A stretch of 64,000 bases of DNA from the NCBI RefSeq assembly GCF_965201005.1, contig NZ_OZ241747.1:930001-994000 (forward strand), read 5' to 3'. The translations under genes were made by a program, and so were the position numbers. The notes below the pieces were generated by a model. That model saw nothing but the letters and a program-made list of their open reading frames with translations, did not search any database and had not been told where the DNA came from. Each line of letters opens with the position of its first letter. Positions within the stretch are counted from its first letter, which is position 1. Positions 1 through 7,899 of the stretch are shown piece after piece. Source of the stretch: Mucilaginibacter_A sp965201005. GTDB lineage: Bacteria > Bacteroidota > Bacteroidia > Sphingobacteriales > Sphingobacteriaceae.

Positions 1-326
1 GGGTCTTTTACCATGATGGTTTTTCCAAAAGGTGTATTTGTAACTTCGCCCACAACAGAAACGTTTTTTTTCGCAAATTCTGTTTTTAAATCTTCAATTG
101 TTCCATCAATGGTAAACCAGATGGAAACACCCAGCCCCAAATTTTTATCTTCAATATTTCCGATTGGATTCCTGATGGCAAAACTTGCGTCGCCTTTTTT
201 GTATGCAAAAACAACAGCAGCCGGATTTCCGGTTTCCATAATTTCAAAGCCCAGTTTTTCGGTGTAAAACTTTTTGGATGCTTCCAGATCCAAGACTTGA
301 AGTGAAACAAATTCTAATCTTCTCAT
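1..326 (-). CDS. VOC-family (glyoxalase/bleomycin-resistance fold) protein, 3' end cut by window
   Basis: Reading the minus strand from the ATG at 324-326 gives an open frame to the window edge (about 108 codons). It starts MRRLEFVSLQVLDLEASKKF, followed by YTEKLGFE. The pattern 'VxDxxxSxxFYxxxLGFE' is the first beta-alpha-beta module of the vicinal oxygen chelate superfamily (glyoxalases, extradiol dioxygenases, bleomycin-resistance proteins). The C-terminus is missing, so the metal ligands and the subfamily cannot be judged. A perfect 13-bp inverted repeat lies just upstream and may be its operator. Substrate unknown. Confidence 0.75.
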   Translation of the reverse strand, partial: MRRLEFVSLQVLDLEASKKFYTEKLGFEIMETGNPAAVVFAYKKGDASFAIRNPIGNIEDKNLGLGVSIWFTIDGTIEDLKTEFAKKNVSVVGEVTNTPFGKTIMVKD

Positions 327-334
327 GATAAATA

Positions 335-375
335 TTTATTGTTGTCGCAAATATAGTAGATACGACAACAATAAA
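335..375. promoter_or_regulatory. 13-bp perfect inverted repeat upstream of the VOC gene
   Basis: TTTATTGTTGTCG at 335-347 is matched by CGACAACAATAAA at 363-375 with a 15-bp spacer. It starts 8 bp upstream of the VOC start codon. The symmetry and position fit an operator bound by a dimeric repressor. No regulator gene is visible beside it, so the binding protein is unknown. Confidence 0.5.
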
Positions 376-463
376 CAAAATCTTTACCAAAAGATTTTAT
401 TTATTGTTTACGGGGCAAAACTAAATCTATTTAAAATTTCATCAAGTTTGAGGTAAAATCTAT

Positions 464-614
464 GAGCCTGTTTAAAATTTATATCGAAAAAATATGATGC
501 TTCTTTTACCGTATAAAATTTAGTGTTTGCATCAGTTTTAAAATAAAAAACTTACCATTTTTTAGGTGATAAAAGAAGTATCTAAAACATTTTGAACAAA
601 TCTTAAACAGGCTC
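464..614. mobile_element. MITE-like element, copy A (151 bp)
   Basis: The element begins GAGCCTGTTTAAAATTT and ends with the inverted CAGGCTC. It is flanked by the 3-bp direct repeat TAT (461-463 and 615-617). It has no coding capacity. It carries an internal convergent pair of the 11-bp word (498-508 and 570-580). A 160-bp relative at 51547-51706 with TAA target repeats confirms mobility. Ends of this kind with a 3-bp duplication resemble some IS5-family elements, but no matching transposase is in the window. Confidence 0.85.
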
Positions 615-810
615 TATGTTGATAAATTCCGACTTGTAAATTTACGCTATGACGAAATTGTATTTCAGATGTCTCTGATCGTTTGCCTTGAAGCTCTTCC
701 TGCCGTCCGTACTTGTGGCTGCCGTATTGTTGTTGCCATCCACCAATAGTCCCTCTGGAAAACTATAGCAATTGAAAAAGATTTTGAAGGCGCCTGTTAT
801 CTGGTCATGA

Positions 811-842
811 AAAAAGGGATGATTTTTCAATCATCCCTTTTA
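811..842 (-). terminator. Rho-independent terminator after tmRNA
   Basis: AAAGGGATGATT and AATCATCCCTTT form a perfect stem around a TTTC loop, followed by a T-run on the minus strand. It begins directly after the tmRNA 3' end. Confidence 0.8.
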
Positions 843-843
843 G

Positions 844-1209
844 TGGACCCGGAGAGATTCGAACTCTCGTCCAAACATGGTATAAGGTAAGCCTTCTACA
901 TGCTTAGCTGCTGTTTAATTGTCGGGAAAGGGAAGGTCAGCCGCGAACCTGTACCGTTTTCCGTAGGTGCTTTATCTCGTTTGCTGATCACACCGGCAGC
1001 AAACCAGTTTCTTATTTCGACGTTCCTGGTGATGGCCCTAAGAAACAGCAAACCATCGGAACGAAAGCTATGCTAACTCTAAGTTAGGCAGCTAAGGCGT
1101 AGTTATTTTCGCCATTTGAAAGTTTGAGCGTTCAGATTAAAGCGCTAATTCACCCAACGCGCTGCATGCTTACTTACTTATCTCCATCCTGTCAATTCCG
1201 GTCGGGCCC
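844..1209 (-). ncRNA. ssrA: tmRNA
   Basis: The minus strand starts GGGCCCGACCGGAATTGACA and ends GAGTTCGAATCTCTCCGGGT then CCA, giving a tRNA-like acceptor (GGGCCCG paired with CGGGTCC) and a T-arm. Between them an internal frame reads GENNYALAA then TAA, the tag type known from Bacteroidota tmRNAs. The terminal CCA is not fully encoded, because the sequence continues CTA after the discriminator A. Length is about 366 nt. With SmpB it rescues stalled ribosomes and tags the nascent peptide for proteolysis. A hairpin terminator follows. Confidence 0.95.
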
Positions 1210-1291
1210 ATATTTAAGGTAGAAAGGTTAAAGACAAAAGGTTTTAAGTGGGTACAAAAATACTGTTTTTAATGGGATAAAAAAATTTTCA

Positions 1292-1372
1292 GTTGCAGGT
1301 TTCCCGTTGTCTGTTCATGGCGCATTTAACTTGCCACCGATAACTGTCAACTCACAACTGCCAACTTACAAC
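1292..1372. repeat. Paired heptamer-phased array 1
   Basis: GTT recurs exactly every 7 bp at 1292, 1299, 1306 and 1313. Its complement AAC then recurs at 1328, 1342, 1349, 1356, 1363 and 1370, with a 14-bp first step and 7-bp steps after. The other four bases in each heptad vary. The right arm runs into the last codons of the aminotransferase gene. The two arms could pair in a 7-bp-phased hairpin. Confidence 0.75.
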
Positions 1373-2565
1373 TTCCTGCCCGGATACGCTTTCAATCCTT
1401 CCTCCAAACAAATCATCGCTTTTGCCAAATCATCAGCATTTAAAACATACGCCAAACGCACTTCATTTTGCCCGGCACCCGGAGTACTGTAGAAACCGGT
1501 TGCCGATGCCATCATCACCGTTTGGTTTTCGTAACTGAAACTTTCCAGCATCCACTGGCAAAACTTGTCGGCGTTATCAATCGGAAACCTGGCAACCACA
1601 TAAAATGCACCGCCCGGGTTTGGACAAAATACACCTTCAATTTTATTCAGCGATGCTACCAGAATATCCCGCCGTTTGGTGTACTCGTTTTTTACGTTGA
1701 TAAAATAACTGTCCGGCGTATCTACCGCAGCGGTTCCAGCCAGTTGCTCCACCATCCCGGGGCTTAACCTCGCCTGCGCAAACTTTAAACCGGCCGCAAT
1801 CACGTTTTTATTTTTGGTGATGATGCAGCCCAAACGCGCACCGCAAGCACTATATCTTTTAGAAACGGTATCCAAAACAATCACGTTTTCTTCCAGACCG
1901 TCCAAGTGCATCGGCGAAATAAACTTGCGTCCGTCATAACAAAATTCGCGGTAAGCCTCATCCGAAAACAAGTACAAATCATACTTTAAAGCCAACAATT
2001 TTAGCGCTTCCATTTCCTCACACGAGTAAAGATAACCGGTCGGGTTGTTAGGGTTGCAAATTATAATGGCTTTGGTTTTCTCCGTAATCAATTGCTCAAA
2101 ATCAGCAATCGGCGGCAGCGCAAAACCGTTTTCAATATAAGATAAAATGGGTTTTACCGTAACGCCGCACTGATGCGCAAAACCGTTATAATTGGCGTAA
2201 AAAGGTTCGGGGATAATAATTTCATCACCGGCATCCAAACAAGCCATCATCGAAATCGTGATCGCTTCTGAACCACCGGTTGTAACCAGAATGTCCTCAG
2301 CATCAATGTCATAACCTAACTTATTGTAATATTCGGTCAGTTTGGTGCGATAAGAAAGCGTGCCTTCGGATGGCGTATAAGCCCAAACTTTAAAATCGAT
2401 GTTTTTAACGGCATTAAGCATGATTTCCGGGGTTTCAATATCCGGTTGACCGATGTTTAAGTGATAAACTTTTTTCCCGCTCAGCTTTGCCTGATCTGCA
2501 AAAGGCGTTAATTTACGGATGGGTGATGCCGGCATGTGCTGGCCTTTTTCGGATATTTTTGGCAT
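1366..2565 (-). CDS. Pyridoxal-phosphate aminotransferase, class I (aspartate aminotransferase-like)
   Basis: This 399-residue fold-type I aminotransferase probably transfers amino groups between an amino acid (aspartate or an aromatic) and 2-oxoglutarate. Visible family landmarks are NIGQPDIETP near residue 37, GGSEAI (cofactor phosphate contact), NPNNPTG around residue 180, SDEAYREF (PLP ring aspartate) and the Schiff-base region VSKRYSACGARLG. Length is normal. In many Bacteroidota such a gene sits in the phenylalanine/shikimate operon. Here it is separate but only 4 kb from that cluster, so aromatic transamination is plausible. Substrate specificity cannot be read from sequence. Confidence 0.88.
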   Translation of the reverse strand: MPKISEKGQHMPASPIRKLTPFADQAKLSGKKVYHLNIGQPDIETPEIMLNAVKNIDFKVWAYTPSEGTLSYRTKLTEYYNKLGYDIDAEDILVTTGGSEAITISMMACLDAGDEIIIPEPFYANYNGFAHQCGVTVKPILSYIENGFALPPIADFEQLITEKTKAIIICNPNNPTGYLYSCEEMEALKLLALKYDLYLFSDEAYREFCYDGRKFISPMHLDGLEENVIVLDTVSKRYSACGARLGCIITKNKNVIAAGLKFAQARLSPGMVEQLAGTAAVDTPDSYFINVKNEYTKRRDILVASLNKIEGVFCPNPGGAFYVVARFPIDNADKFCQWMLESFSYENQTVMMASATGFYSTPGAGQNEVRLAYVLNADDLAKAMICLEEGLKAYPGRKL

Positions 2566-2590
2566 GATGCAAAAGTAGAAAAATTTGCCT

Positions 2591-2674
2591 GTTGCCGGTT
2601 TTGAGTTGTGGGTTTTAGAGACGAAAATCTGATGCTTCTTTTATCGGTATAAAATCAACACACAACAATCTAAC
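2591..2674. repeat. Heptamer-phased array 2 overlapping an 11-bp-word pair
   Basis: GTT occurs at 2591, 2598, 2605 and 2612, exactly 7 bp apart. A weaker complementary arm has AAC at 2657, 2664 and 2672. The 11-bp word TGCTTCTTTTA at 2633-2643 lies between the arms. This is the intergenic space upstream of the aminotransferase. Confidence 0.6.
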
Positions 2675-2699
2675 CAAATTTTAGTCGATAAAAACAGCA
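2633..2699. repeat. Convergent 11-bp-word pair (TGCTTCTTTTA / TAAAAACAGCA)
   Basis: TGCTTCTTTTA followed by TCGGTATAAAATC lies at 2633. The inverted variant, preceded by AAATTTTAGTCGA, lies at 2689-2699. The extended halves are near-complements, so the pair can fold. Confidence 0.75.
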
Positions 2700-2731
2700 T
2701 GTCAGCCATAAATCAACTATTGCTTAAAGCA

Positions 2732-2770
2732 AAAAACTCCGGCCCGAATAAACGAACCGAAGTTTTATGT
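2732..2770 (-). terminator. Probable terminator after the DUF1573 gene
   Basis: AAAAACTCCGG and CCGAAGTTTT form an imperfect stem 25 bp downstream of the minus-strand DUF1573 stop, with a T-run after it on that strand. Confidence 0.5.
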
Positions 2771-2790
2771 GCTAAAAATAGTATCTATTA

Positions 2791-3189
2791 TTAGCGCGTT
2801 GGCGTGGCCGCTTTGGTTACTTCACCCACAATCACCAGATATTTTGTTGGCGTTTTGGCGTTGGAAGTTACCACAATTGTTTTGTTGAACGGAGCTTCAA
2901 CCGCTGCATTGTAAGTAATTTTGATATTACCTTTTTCGCCTTTTTTAACCGGCGTTTTGGTATAATCGGCAATGGTGCAGCCGCAAGTCGGTTTTACTTC
3001 GGTCAAAATCAGCGGTTCTTCGCCAATATTGGTATATACAAAATCCGTTGTAACCGGTTTCCCTTGCGGCACTTTACCGAAATCGTGCTTTTCTTCAACA
3101 AATTTAAATTCGGCTTTGTTATCGGTTTGTGCCGATGCGCTGATGGCAAATCCCATAACCATGGCGCAAATCATCATTAGTTTTTTCAT
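2791..3189 (-). CDS. DUF1573 domain protein, secreted
   Basis: A 132-residue protein with a Sec signal peptide (MKKLMMICAMVMGFAISASA, then Q) followed by one DUF1573 module, an immunoglobulin-like fold common in Bacteroidota. Hallmarks are HDFGKVPQG, FVYTNIGEEPL, the cysteine-containing TEVKPTCGCTIADY and the closing KTIVVTSNAKTP. Members are periplasmic or surface exposed and of unknown function. It stands alone between an aminotransferase and a divergent E1 gene, with its own terminator. Confidence 0.85.
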   Translation of the reverse strand: MKKLMMICAMVMGFAISASAQTDNKAEFKFVEEKHDFGKVPQGKPVTTDFVYTNIGEEPLILTEVKPTCGCTIADYTKTPVKKGEKGNIKITYNAAVEAPFNKTIVVTSNAKTPTKYLVIVGEVTKAATPTR

Positions 3190-3335
3190 CGTTTTCTTTT
3201 AATCAGACGGTTAAAACAAATATAAGTCAATTTTAATAAATAAAATTATTGATACGTTAAAATCCTTTCCCGGTTAGGTTTTTCTAAAAAAAACTTTGGC
3301 ATTAAACACTATTTTTGCTGATACAAAAACCACCA

Positions 3336-5765
3336 ATGCAGGAAATAGCCTTTACATTGACCGAGCCGGAACAAGCTGAATTAAGTTTTGCAGATTTTAA
3401 AAAATTGGTGCTGCGCGATTACCGCATTGCCGTAGAGAGCAGGCAGACCAGTATTTTAGGCCGGAAAGAAGCACTGACCGGACGGGCAAAATTTGGCATT
3501 TTTGGCGACGGAAAGGAAGTTGCGCAGCTTGCCATGGCAAAAGCTTTTAAAAAAGGCGATTGGAGGGCGGGTTATTACCGCGACCAGACTTTTGCTTTTG
3601 CCACCGGGATTTCCAATGTAACCGAGTTTTTTGCACAATTATACGCTCATCCGGATATTGAACATGAACCTTCATCCGGTGGCAGGCAAATGAACAGTCA
3701 TTTTGCCACGCGTTCCATCAACGAAGACGGCAGTTGGAAAAACCAGGTGGAAATGAAAAATTCTTCGCCTGATATTTCTACCACAGGCGGACAAATGGCG
3801 CGGCTGATTGGTTTGGCCTGGGCTTCTAAGTTTTATCGGGAAAATAAAGAACTGGCTGCGATGGATAAATTTTCCATCAATGGTAACGAAGTTGCTTTTG
3901 GCACAATCGGCAACGGTTCTACCTCCGAAGGTATCTTTTTTGAAGTGATCAATGCGGCCGGTGTGTTGCAGGTGCCAATGGCGGTTTCTGTTTGGGATGA
4001 TGGTTATGCCATTTCTGTTCCGTCTAAATATCAAACCACAAAAGAGGATATTTCTGAAGTTTTAAAAGGTTTCCAGCGGGATGAAAAGGCCGAAGGTTTT
4101 GAGATTTTTAAAGTGCCCGGCTGGGATTATCCCGGTTTGTGCGAAACGTACGAAAAAGCAGCAGAATTTTGCCGGACAGAGCATATTCCGGTTTTGATCC
4201 ACGTAACCGAACTGACGCAGCCATTGGGTCATTCTACTTCCGGTTCGCACGAAAGATATAAAAGCAAAGACCGGCTGAAATGGGAAAACGAGCACGATTG
4301 CCTGCTTAAAATGCGTTCCTGGATGATCGATTCTGACCTAGCCAATGCCGAAGAACTGGATGAACTGGAAGCGCAGGCCAAACTATATGTACGCGATTGC
4401 CAGCGAAAAGCGTTGGATAACTTGCGGGAAGAAATCCAGGTAGAAAAGGAGCAAACTGTTAAACTGATCCGGGATTTGGTTTCAGTTTCTGAGCAGCAAA
4501 AAGCTTTGGAAACACTAATGAAATTGGTGGAAAATGTGGTTGATTTAGGCCGGAAAGATTTGGTTTCCATCGTGCGCAGATCGCTTTGGCTAACGGCCGG
4601 AACATCGTCTCCTGAGCGTGATATGCTGTTGCGGTTATATCAGCAGGAAAATGAAAAAAATGCTGTTCGATATCATTCGCGTCAGTTTAGCAATACGCCG
4701 CATTCGCCTTTAAACATAGCTGCTTTGCTTCCGGTTTATGCTGAAAATGCTAAACCGATAGATGGCCGCGAAATACTAAATGCCTGTTTTACGGCCAATT
4801 TTACCCGCGATCCACGCATCATCGCTTTTGGCGAAGATGTAGGTGCCATTGGCGATGTAAACCAGGGTTTTGCAGGTTTGCAGGAAAAGTTTGGCAGTTT
4901 CCGCATTACCGATACCGGCATCCGCGAAAGTACAATAATTGGCCAGGCGATTGGGTTATCATTGCGCGGTTTACGCCCGATTGCGGAAATCCAGTACGTA
5001 GATTATCTGCCATACGCAATGAATGTGCTGATGGACGACCTGACCACGATGAGTTACCGCACTTTTGGCGGACAAATTGCGCCTGTTATTGTTCGTACAC
5101 GCGGCCATCGGCTGGAAGGCATCTGGCATTCTGGCTCGCCGATGGGAACAATTGTAAACGCGCTTCGCGGTATGCACATTTGTGTGCCCAGAAACATGAC
5201 GCAGGCCGCCGGCATGTACAATACTTTGCTTCGCGGAGATGAACCGGCTTTGGTGATCGAATGCCTGAACGGTTATCGCCTGAAAGAAAAATTACCGGCA
5301 AACGTAGGCGATTTTACCGTTCCTTTAGGGAAAGCCGAAATTTTGAAGCAAGGAAAAGATATTACCATTGTTTCCTACGGTTCTACGTTACGGTTGGTGC
5401 AGGAAGCCGCCATTGAACTGGAAAAAATGGGGATTTCCGCAGAAATTGTGGATCCGCAAACACTCTATCCTTTTGATTTGGATCAGCTTTGCGCTTCCTC
5501 CGTAAAAAAAACCAATAAATTGCTGGTGGTGGATGAAGATGTGCCCGGTGCCGCCTCAGCCTATATTTTGCAGCAGATTGTAGAAAAGCAAAATGCTTAT
5601 TATTATCTGGATAGTCAGCCGCGCACGTTAACCGCAAAAGATCATCGTCCGCCTTACGGTTCTGATGGCGATTATTTCAGCAAACCATCTATTGACGATA
5701 TGATCGAAATTGTTTATGAAATGATGGGCGAAAGCAAGCCAGATCAGTTTCCAAAGATTTATTGA
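3336..5765 (+). CDS. 2-oxoacid dehydrogenase E1, fused alpha and beta subunits
   Basis: An 809-residue fusion. Residues 1 to about 440 match the thiamine-diphosphate-binding E1 alpha subunit. Residues from about 470 match the E1 beta subunit (ACFTANFTRDPRIIAFGEDV, then the QYVDY region and the transketolase C-terminal domain near the end). It would decarboxylate a branched-chain 2-oxoacid or pyruvate and acylate the lipoyl group of an E2. The ThDP motif reads GNGSTSEG (about 192) and WDDGYAIS (about 220) instead of the textbook GDG...NN. A TTG start 21 bp upstream is in frame, but the ATG at 3336 is preferred. The stop TGA is immediately followed by an 11-bp word (5766-5776). No E2 or E3 gene is adjacent. 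Confidence 0.9.
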   Translation: MQEIAFTLTEPEQAELSFADFKKLVLRDYRIAVESRQTSILGRKEALTGRAKFGIFGDGKEVAQLAMAKAFKKGDWRAGYYRDQTFAFATGISNVTEFFAQLYAHPDIEHEPSSGGRQMNSHFATRSINEDGSWKNQVEMKNSSPDISTTGGQMARLIGLAWASKFYRENKELAAMDKFSINGNEVAFGTIGNGSTSEGIFFEVINAAGVLQVPMAVSVWDDGYAISVPSKYQTTKEDISEVLKGFQRDEKAEGFEIFKVPGWDYPGLCETYEKAAEFCRTEHIPVLIHVTELTQPLGHSTSGSHERYKSKDRLKWENEHDCLLKMRSWMIDSDLANAEELDELEAQAKLYVRDCQRKALDNLREEIQVEKEQTVKLIRDLVSVSEQQKALETLMKLVENVVDLGRKDLVSIVRRSLWLTAGTSSPERDMLLRLYQQENEKNAVRYHSRQFSNTPHSPLNIAALLPVYAENAKPIDGREILNACFTANFTRDPRIIAFGEDVGAIGDVNQGFAGLQEKFGSFRITDTGIRESTIIGQAIGLSLRGLRPIAEIQYVDYLPYAMNVLMDDLTTMSYRTFGGQIAPVIVRTRGHRLEGIWHSGSPMGTIVNALRGMHICVPRNMTQAAGMYNTLLRGDEPALVIECLNGYRLKEKLPANVGDFTVPLGKAEILKQGKDITIVSYGSTLRLVQEAAIELEKMGISAEIVDPQTLYPFDLDQLCASSVKKTNKLLVVDEDVPGAASAYILQQIVEKQNAYYYLDSQPRTLTAKDHRPPYGSDGDYFSKPSIDDMIEIVYEMMGESKPDQFPKIY

Positions 5766-5849
5766 TGCTGTTTTTATCAGTATAAATTCTTACTGCAATT
5801 ATTGATCTGGAATACAATTATCTGCTTAATCCAAACCATGCTTCTTTTA
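5766..5849 (+). repeat. Two tandem-oriented 11-bp words after the E1 stop
   Basis: TGCTGTTTTTA at 5766-5776 begins on the base after the E1 stop codon and is followed by TCAGTATAAATTC. TGCTTCTTTTA at 5839-5849 is followed by TCGGTATAAAAAT. Both point the same way, so unlike most clusters they cannot fold on each other. Confidence 0.7.
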
Positions 5850-5925
5850 TCGGTATAAAAATAGTCAAGGTTGAGCGGTTTAGGTTTGATGTGCGGTTGA
5901 AAGGGAATTTGTAGTTTGAAGAATC

Positions 5926-6363
5926 TTATTTGAATCGTACTGTAATACTTTTAAAAGTTTTTGAAAAAAAGGAACCATCAGTTTCAATCCAATAATTATT
6001 AGTTTCCATTGAATCTAGATTGCCTGTTTTTAGTAGATCTTTAACATTGTCATATTCTGTAGAAGAAACAATAGAATATTCACCGACCTTTCGAGTATGA
6101 ACATTATAAAATATCATCAAATTTTGATCATTTTTATGATATTGAATTACATAATATTCTTTTTTAAGATCTGTAGGTCCATAAGGACTTACTGACGGTT
6201 TACCTAAAACTTTCCTTACTTCATCAATATTCTTTCCAATTAAAGTAGGAACATCAAATGTAACTTGAGGTGGTTTTTGCTCTCTACAACTTGTGCAAAT
6301 TAAAAGCAGGAGATAGAAGAAATGCTTAACTGGTTTTAAGCTGTTAAATTCAATATTCATCAT
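5926..6363 (-). CDS. Hypothetical lipoprotein
   Basis: A 145-residue protein whose N-terminus has a hydrophobic stretch ending in a lipobox-like LLICTSC, so Cys is the likely lipidation site at about residue 25. The mature part (VPTLIGKNIDEVRKVLGKPS) recalls the start of SmpA/OmlA-like folds, in which a helix is followed by GxP. That is only a resemblance. ATG codons 1 and 2 are adjacent and either could start. Lower GC than its neighbours. No operon partner. Confidence 0.6.
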   Translation of the reverse strand: MMNIEFNSLKPVKHFFYLLLLICTSCREQKPPQVTFDVPTLIGKNIDEVRKVLGKPSVSPYGPTDLKKEYYVIQYHKNDQNLMIFYNVHTRKVGEYSIVSSTEYDNVKDLLKTGNLDSMETNNYWIETDGSFFSKTFKSITVRFK

Positions 6364-6445
6364 ATTTCTTTTTGTTGGATTTGTAATTCCATTCTTTATA
6401 CGGAGAATCTTAAATATTGAATTTACAATTGAATAAAAAATTAGA

Positions 6446-6675
6446 TGCTTCTTTTAGCACACTAATTTTTACTCGATAAAAGAAGTATCAACGTTTAACA
6501 TAAAAGCATAAAAAACGCTTTAAAGCTGATAATGTGGTACGTCTTAAATAGAAATTCATTTGCGTATTCCCACGAAATGGACACAGCTTTAAAGCGTATA
6601 ACAAAGATTGTAATTTGTAAAATGTAAACCAAATGCTTCTTTTAGCACCCTGATTTTTATCCGATAAAAGAAGCA
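6446..6675. repeat. Compound palindrome cluster: two 11-bp-word pairs around a 14-bp inverted repeat
   Basis: TGCTTCTTTTA at 6446-6456 faces TAAAAGAAGTA at 6477-6487. ACGCTTTAAAGCTG at 6515-6528 faces CAGCTTTAAAGCGT at 6584-6597. TGCTTCTTTTA at 6634-6644 faces TAAAAGAAGCA at 6665-6675. The whole cluster fills the gap between the lipoprotein promoter and the aroC stop and could form three hairpins. Confidence 0.8.
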
Positions 6676-6681
6676 TTAACC

Positions 6682-7773
6682 TTACAACTTCGCACCCAAA
6701 TTCCGCAACCACAAATCAGCCAAAACCAATGCAGCCATTGCTTCTACAATTGGCACGGCGCGTGGAACTACGCAAGGATCATGGCGGCCTTTTCCTTTAA
6801 TTTCTGCGGAATTACCTTCAGTATCAATAGTTTCCTGGTTTTGCATAATGGTGGCAACCGGTTTAAAAGCAACTTTAAAAGTAATGGGCATTCCGTTGCT
6901 GATGCCGCCCTGGATTCCGCCCGAATGATTGGTTAAAGTCTGTATATTTCCTGCTTCATCTTTTCGGAAAATATCGTTGTGTTCCGAACCCAGCATTTCG
7001 CTTCCGGCAAAGCCAGAACCATATTCAAAACCATGAACAGCGTTGATGGAAAGCATGGCTTTGCCCAGATCAGCATGCAATTTATCAAAAACCGGTTCGC
7101 CCAAACCAACGGGACAATTTAAAATGGTACAACTGATTTTGCCGCCAACGGTATCACCTTTTTTGCGGATATCATCAATATAATCGATCATTTTTGCTGC
7201 TGTTTCCGGGTCGGCGCAGCGAACAATATTTTCTTCGCGGATACGGATAAAATCCTTCGGATCATCAATCTTGATTTCCGGTGCATTCATTTTACCAACA
7301 CTGGTTACGGAAGCTATAATTTCAATTCCCTGCGCCTGAAGCAACAGTTTGGCAACCGCGCCTGCCGCAACTCTGGCAGCAGTTTCCCGCGCAGATGATC
7401 TTCCGCCGCCACGATGATCGCGGATGCCGTACTTCGTTTGATAGGTAAAATCTGCGTGCGATGGGCGAAAAGTATTTTCGTTGTGCGAATAGTCTTTAGA
7501 CCGCTGATCTTCGTTCGGAATGAGCATGGCAATTGGCGTTCCGGTCGATTTTCCTTCAAAAACTCCGGACAGAATTTGTACCGTATCGCTTTCTTTTCGT
7601 TGCGTGGTAATCTTGGATTGTCCGGGTTTGCGCTTGTCTAATTCCGACTGGATAAACTCCAGATCAATCTCCAAACCAGCCGGACAACCATCAATAATAA
7701 CGCCGATGGCCACGCCATGAGATTCGCCAAAAGTGGTGATGCGGAACGCTTGTCCGAAGGTATTGCCTGCCAT
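6682..7773 (-). CDS. aroC: Chorismate synthase
   Basis: A 363-residue enzyme that removes phosphate from EPSP to give chorismate using reduced FMN. Diagnostic segments are TTFGESHG near residue 14, the RPSHADFTYQ region around 105, the HRGGGRSSARET signature near residue 120, GIQGGISNG around 290 and RHDPCVVPRAVPIVEA near the end. Length is standard. It is the last gene of the minus-strand cluster pheA, DAHP synthase-CM, aroA, aroC. The stop lies 6 bp before a hairpin-forming pair of 11-bp words, which may act in 3'-end formation. Confidence 0.97.
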   Translation of the reverse strand: MAGNTFGQAFRITTFGESHGVAIGVIIDGCPAGLEIDLEFIQSELDKRKPGQSKITTQRKESDTVQILSGVFEGKSTGTPIAMLIPNEDQRSKDYSHNENTFRPSHADFTYQTKYGIRDHRGGGRSSARETAARVAAGAVAKLLLQAQGIEIIASVTSVGKMNAPEIKIDDPKDFIRIREENIVRCADPETAAKMIDYIDDIRKKGDTVGGKISCTILNCPVGLGEPVFDKLHADLGKAMLSINAVHGFEYGSGFAGSEMLGSEHNDIFRKDEAGNIQTLTNHSGGIQGGISNGMPITFKVAFKPVATIMQNQETIDTEGNSAEIKGKGRHDPCVVPRAVPIVEAMAALVLADLWLRNLGAKL

Positions 7774-7777
7774 TTGA

Positions 7778-7899
7778 GGTTTGGGGTTTGGAGGTGAGAG
7801 GTTAAAGGTATGGGGTTTGAGGTAAAAGTACGAAAAACGATAGATTTGAGTAGGGGGCTAATTGGTGATGCCTCTAACCTCATACCTCACTCCAAATCC
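7778..7899. repeat. Paired heptamer-phased array 3 between aroA and aroC
   Basis: GGT occurs at 7778, 7785, 7793, 7800, 7807, 7814 and 7821, 7 bp apart with one 8-bp step. A complementary arm follows with ACC at 7877 and 7884 and TCC at 7891. The second arm codes for the extreme C-terminus of AroA, whose VRYEVRGITN tail is thus repeat-derived. Confidence 0.7.

Noticed and set aside
642..830. 62-residue minus-strand open frame before tmRNA
   Set aside because: It has no recognisable domain, overlaps the tmRNA terminator and has composition like non-coding sequence.
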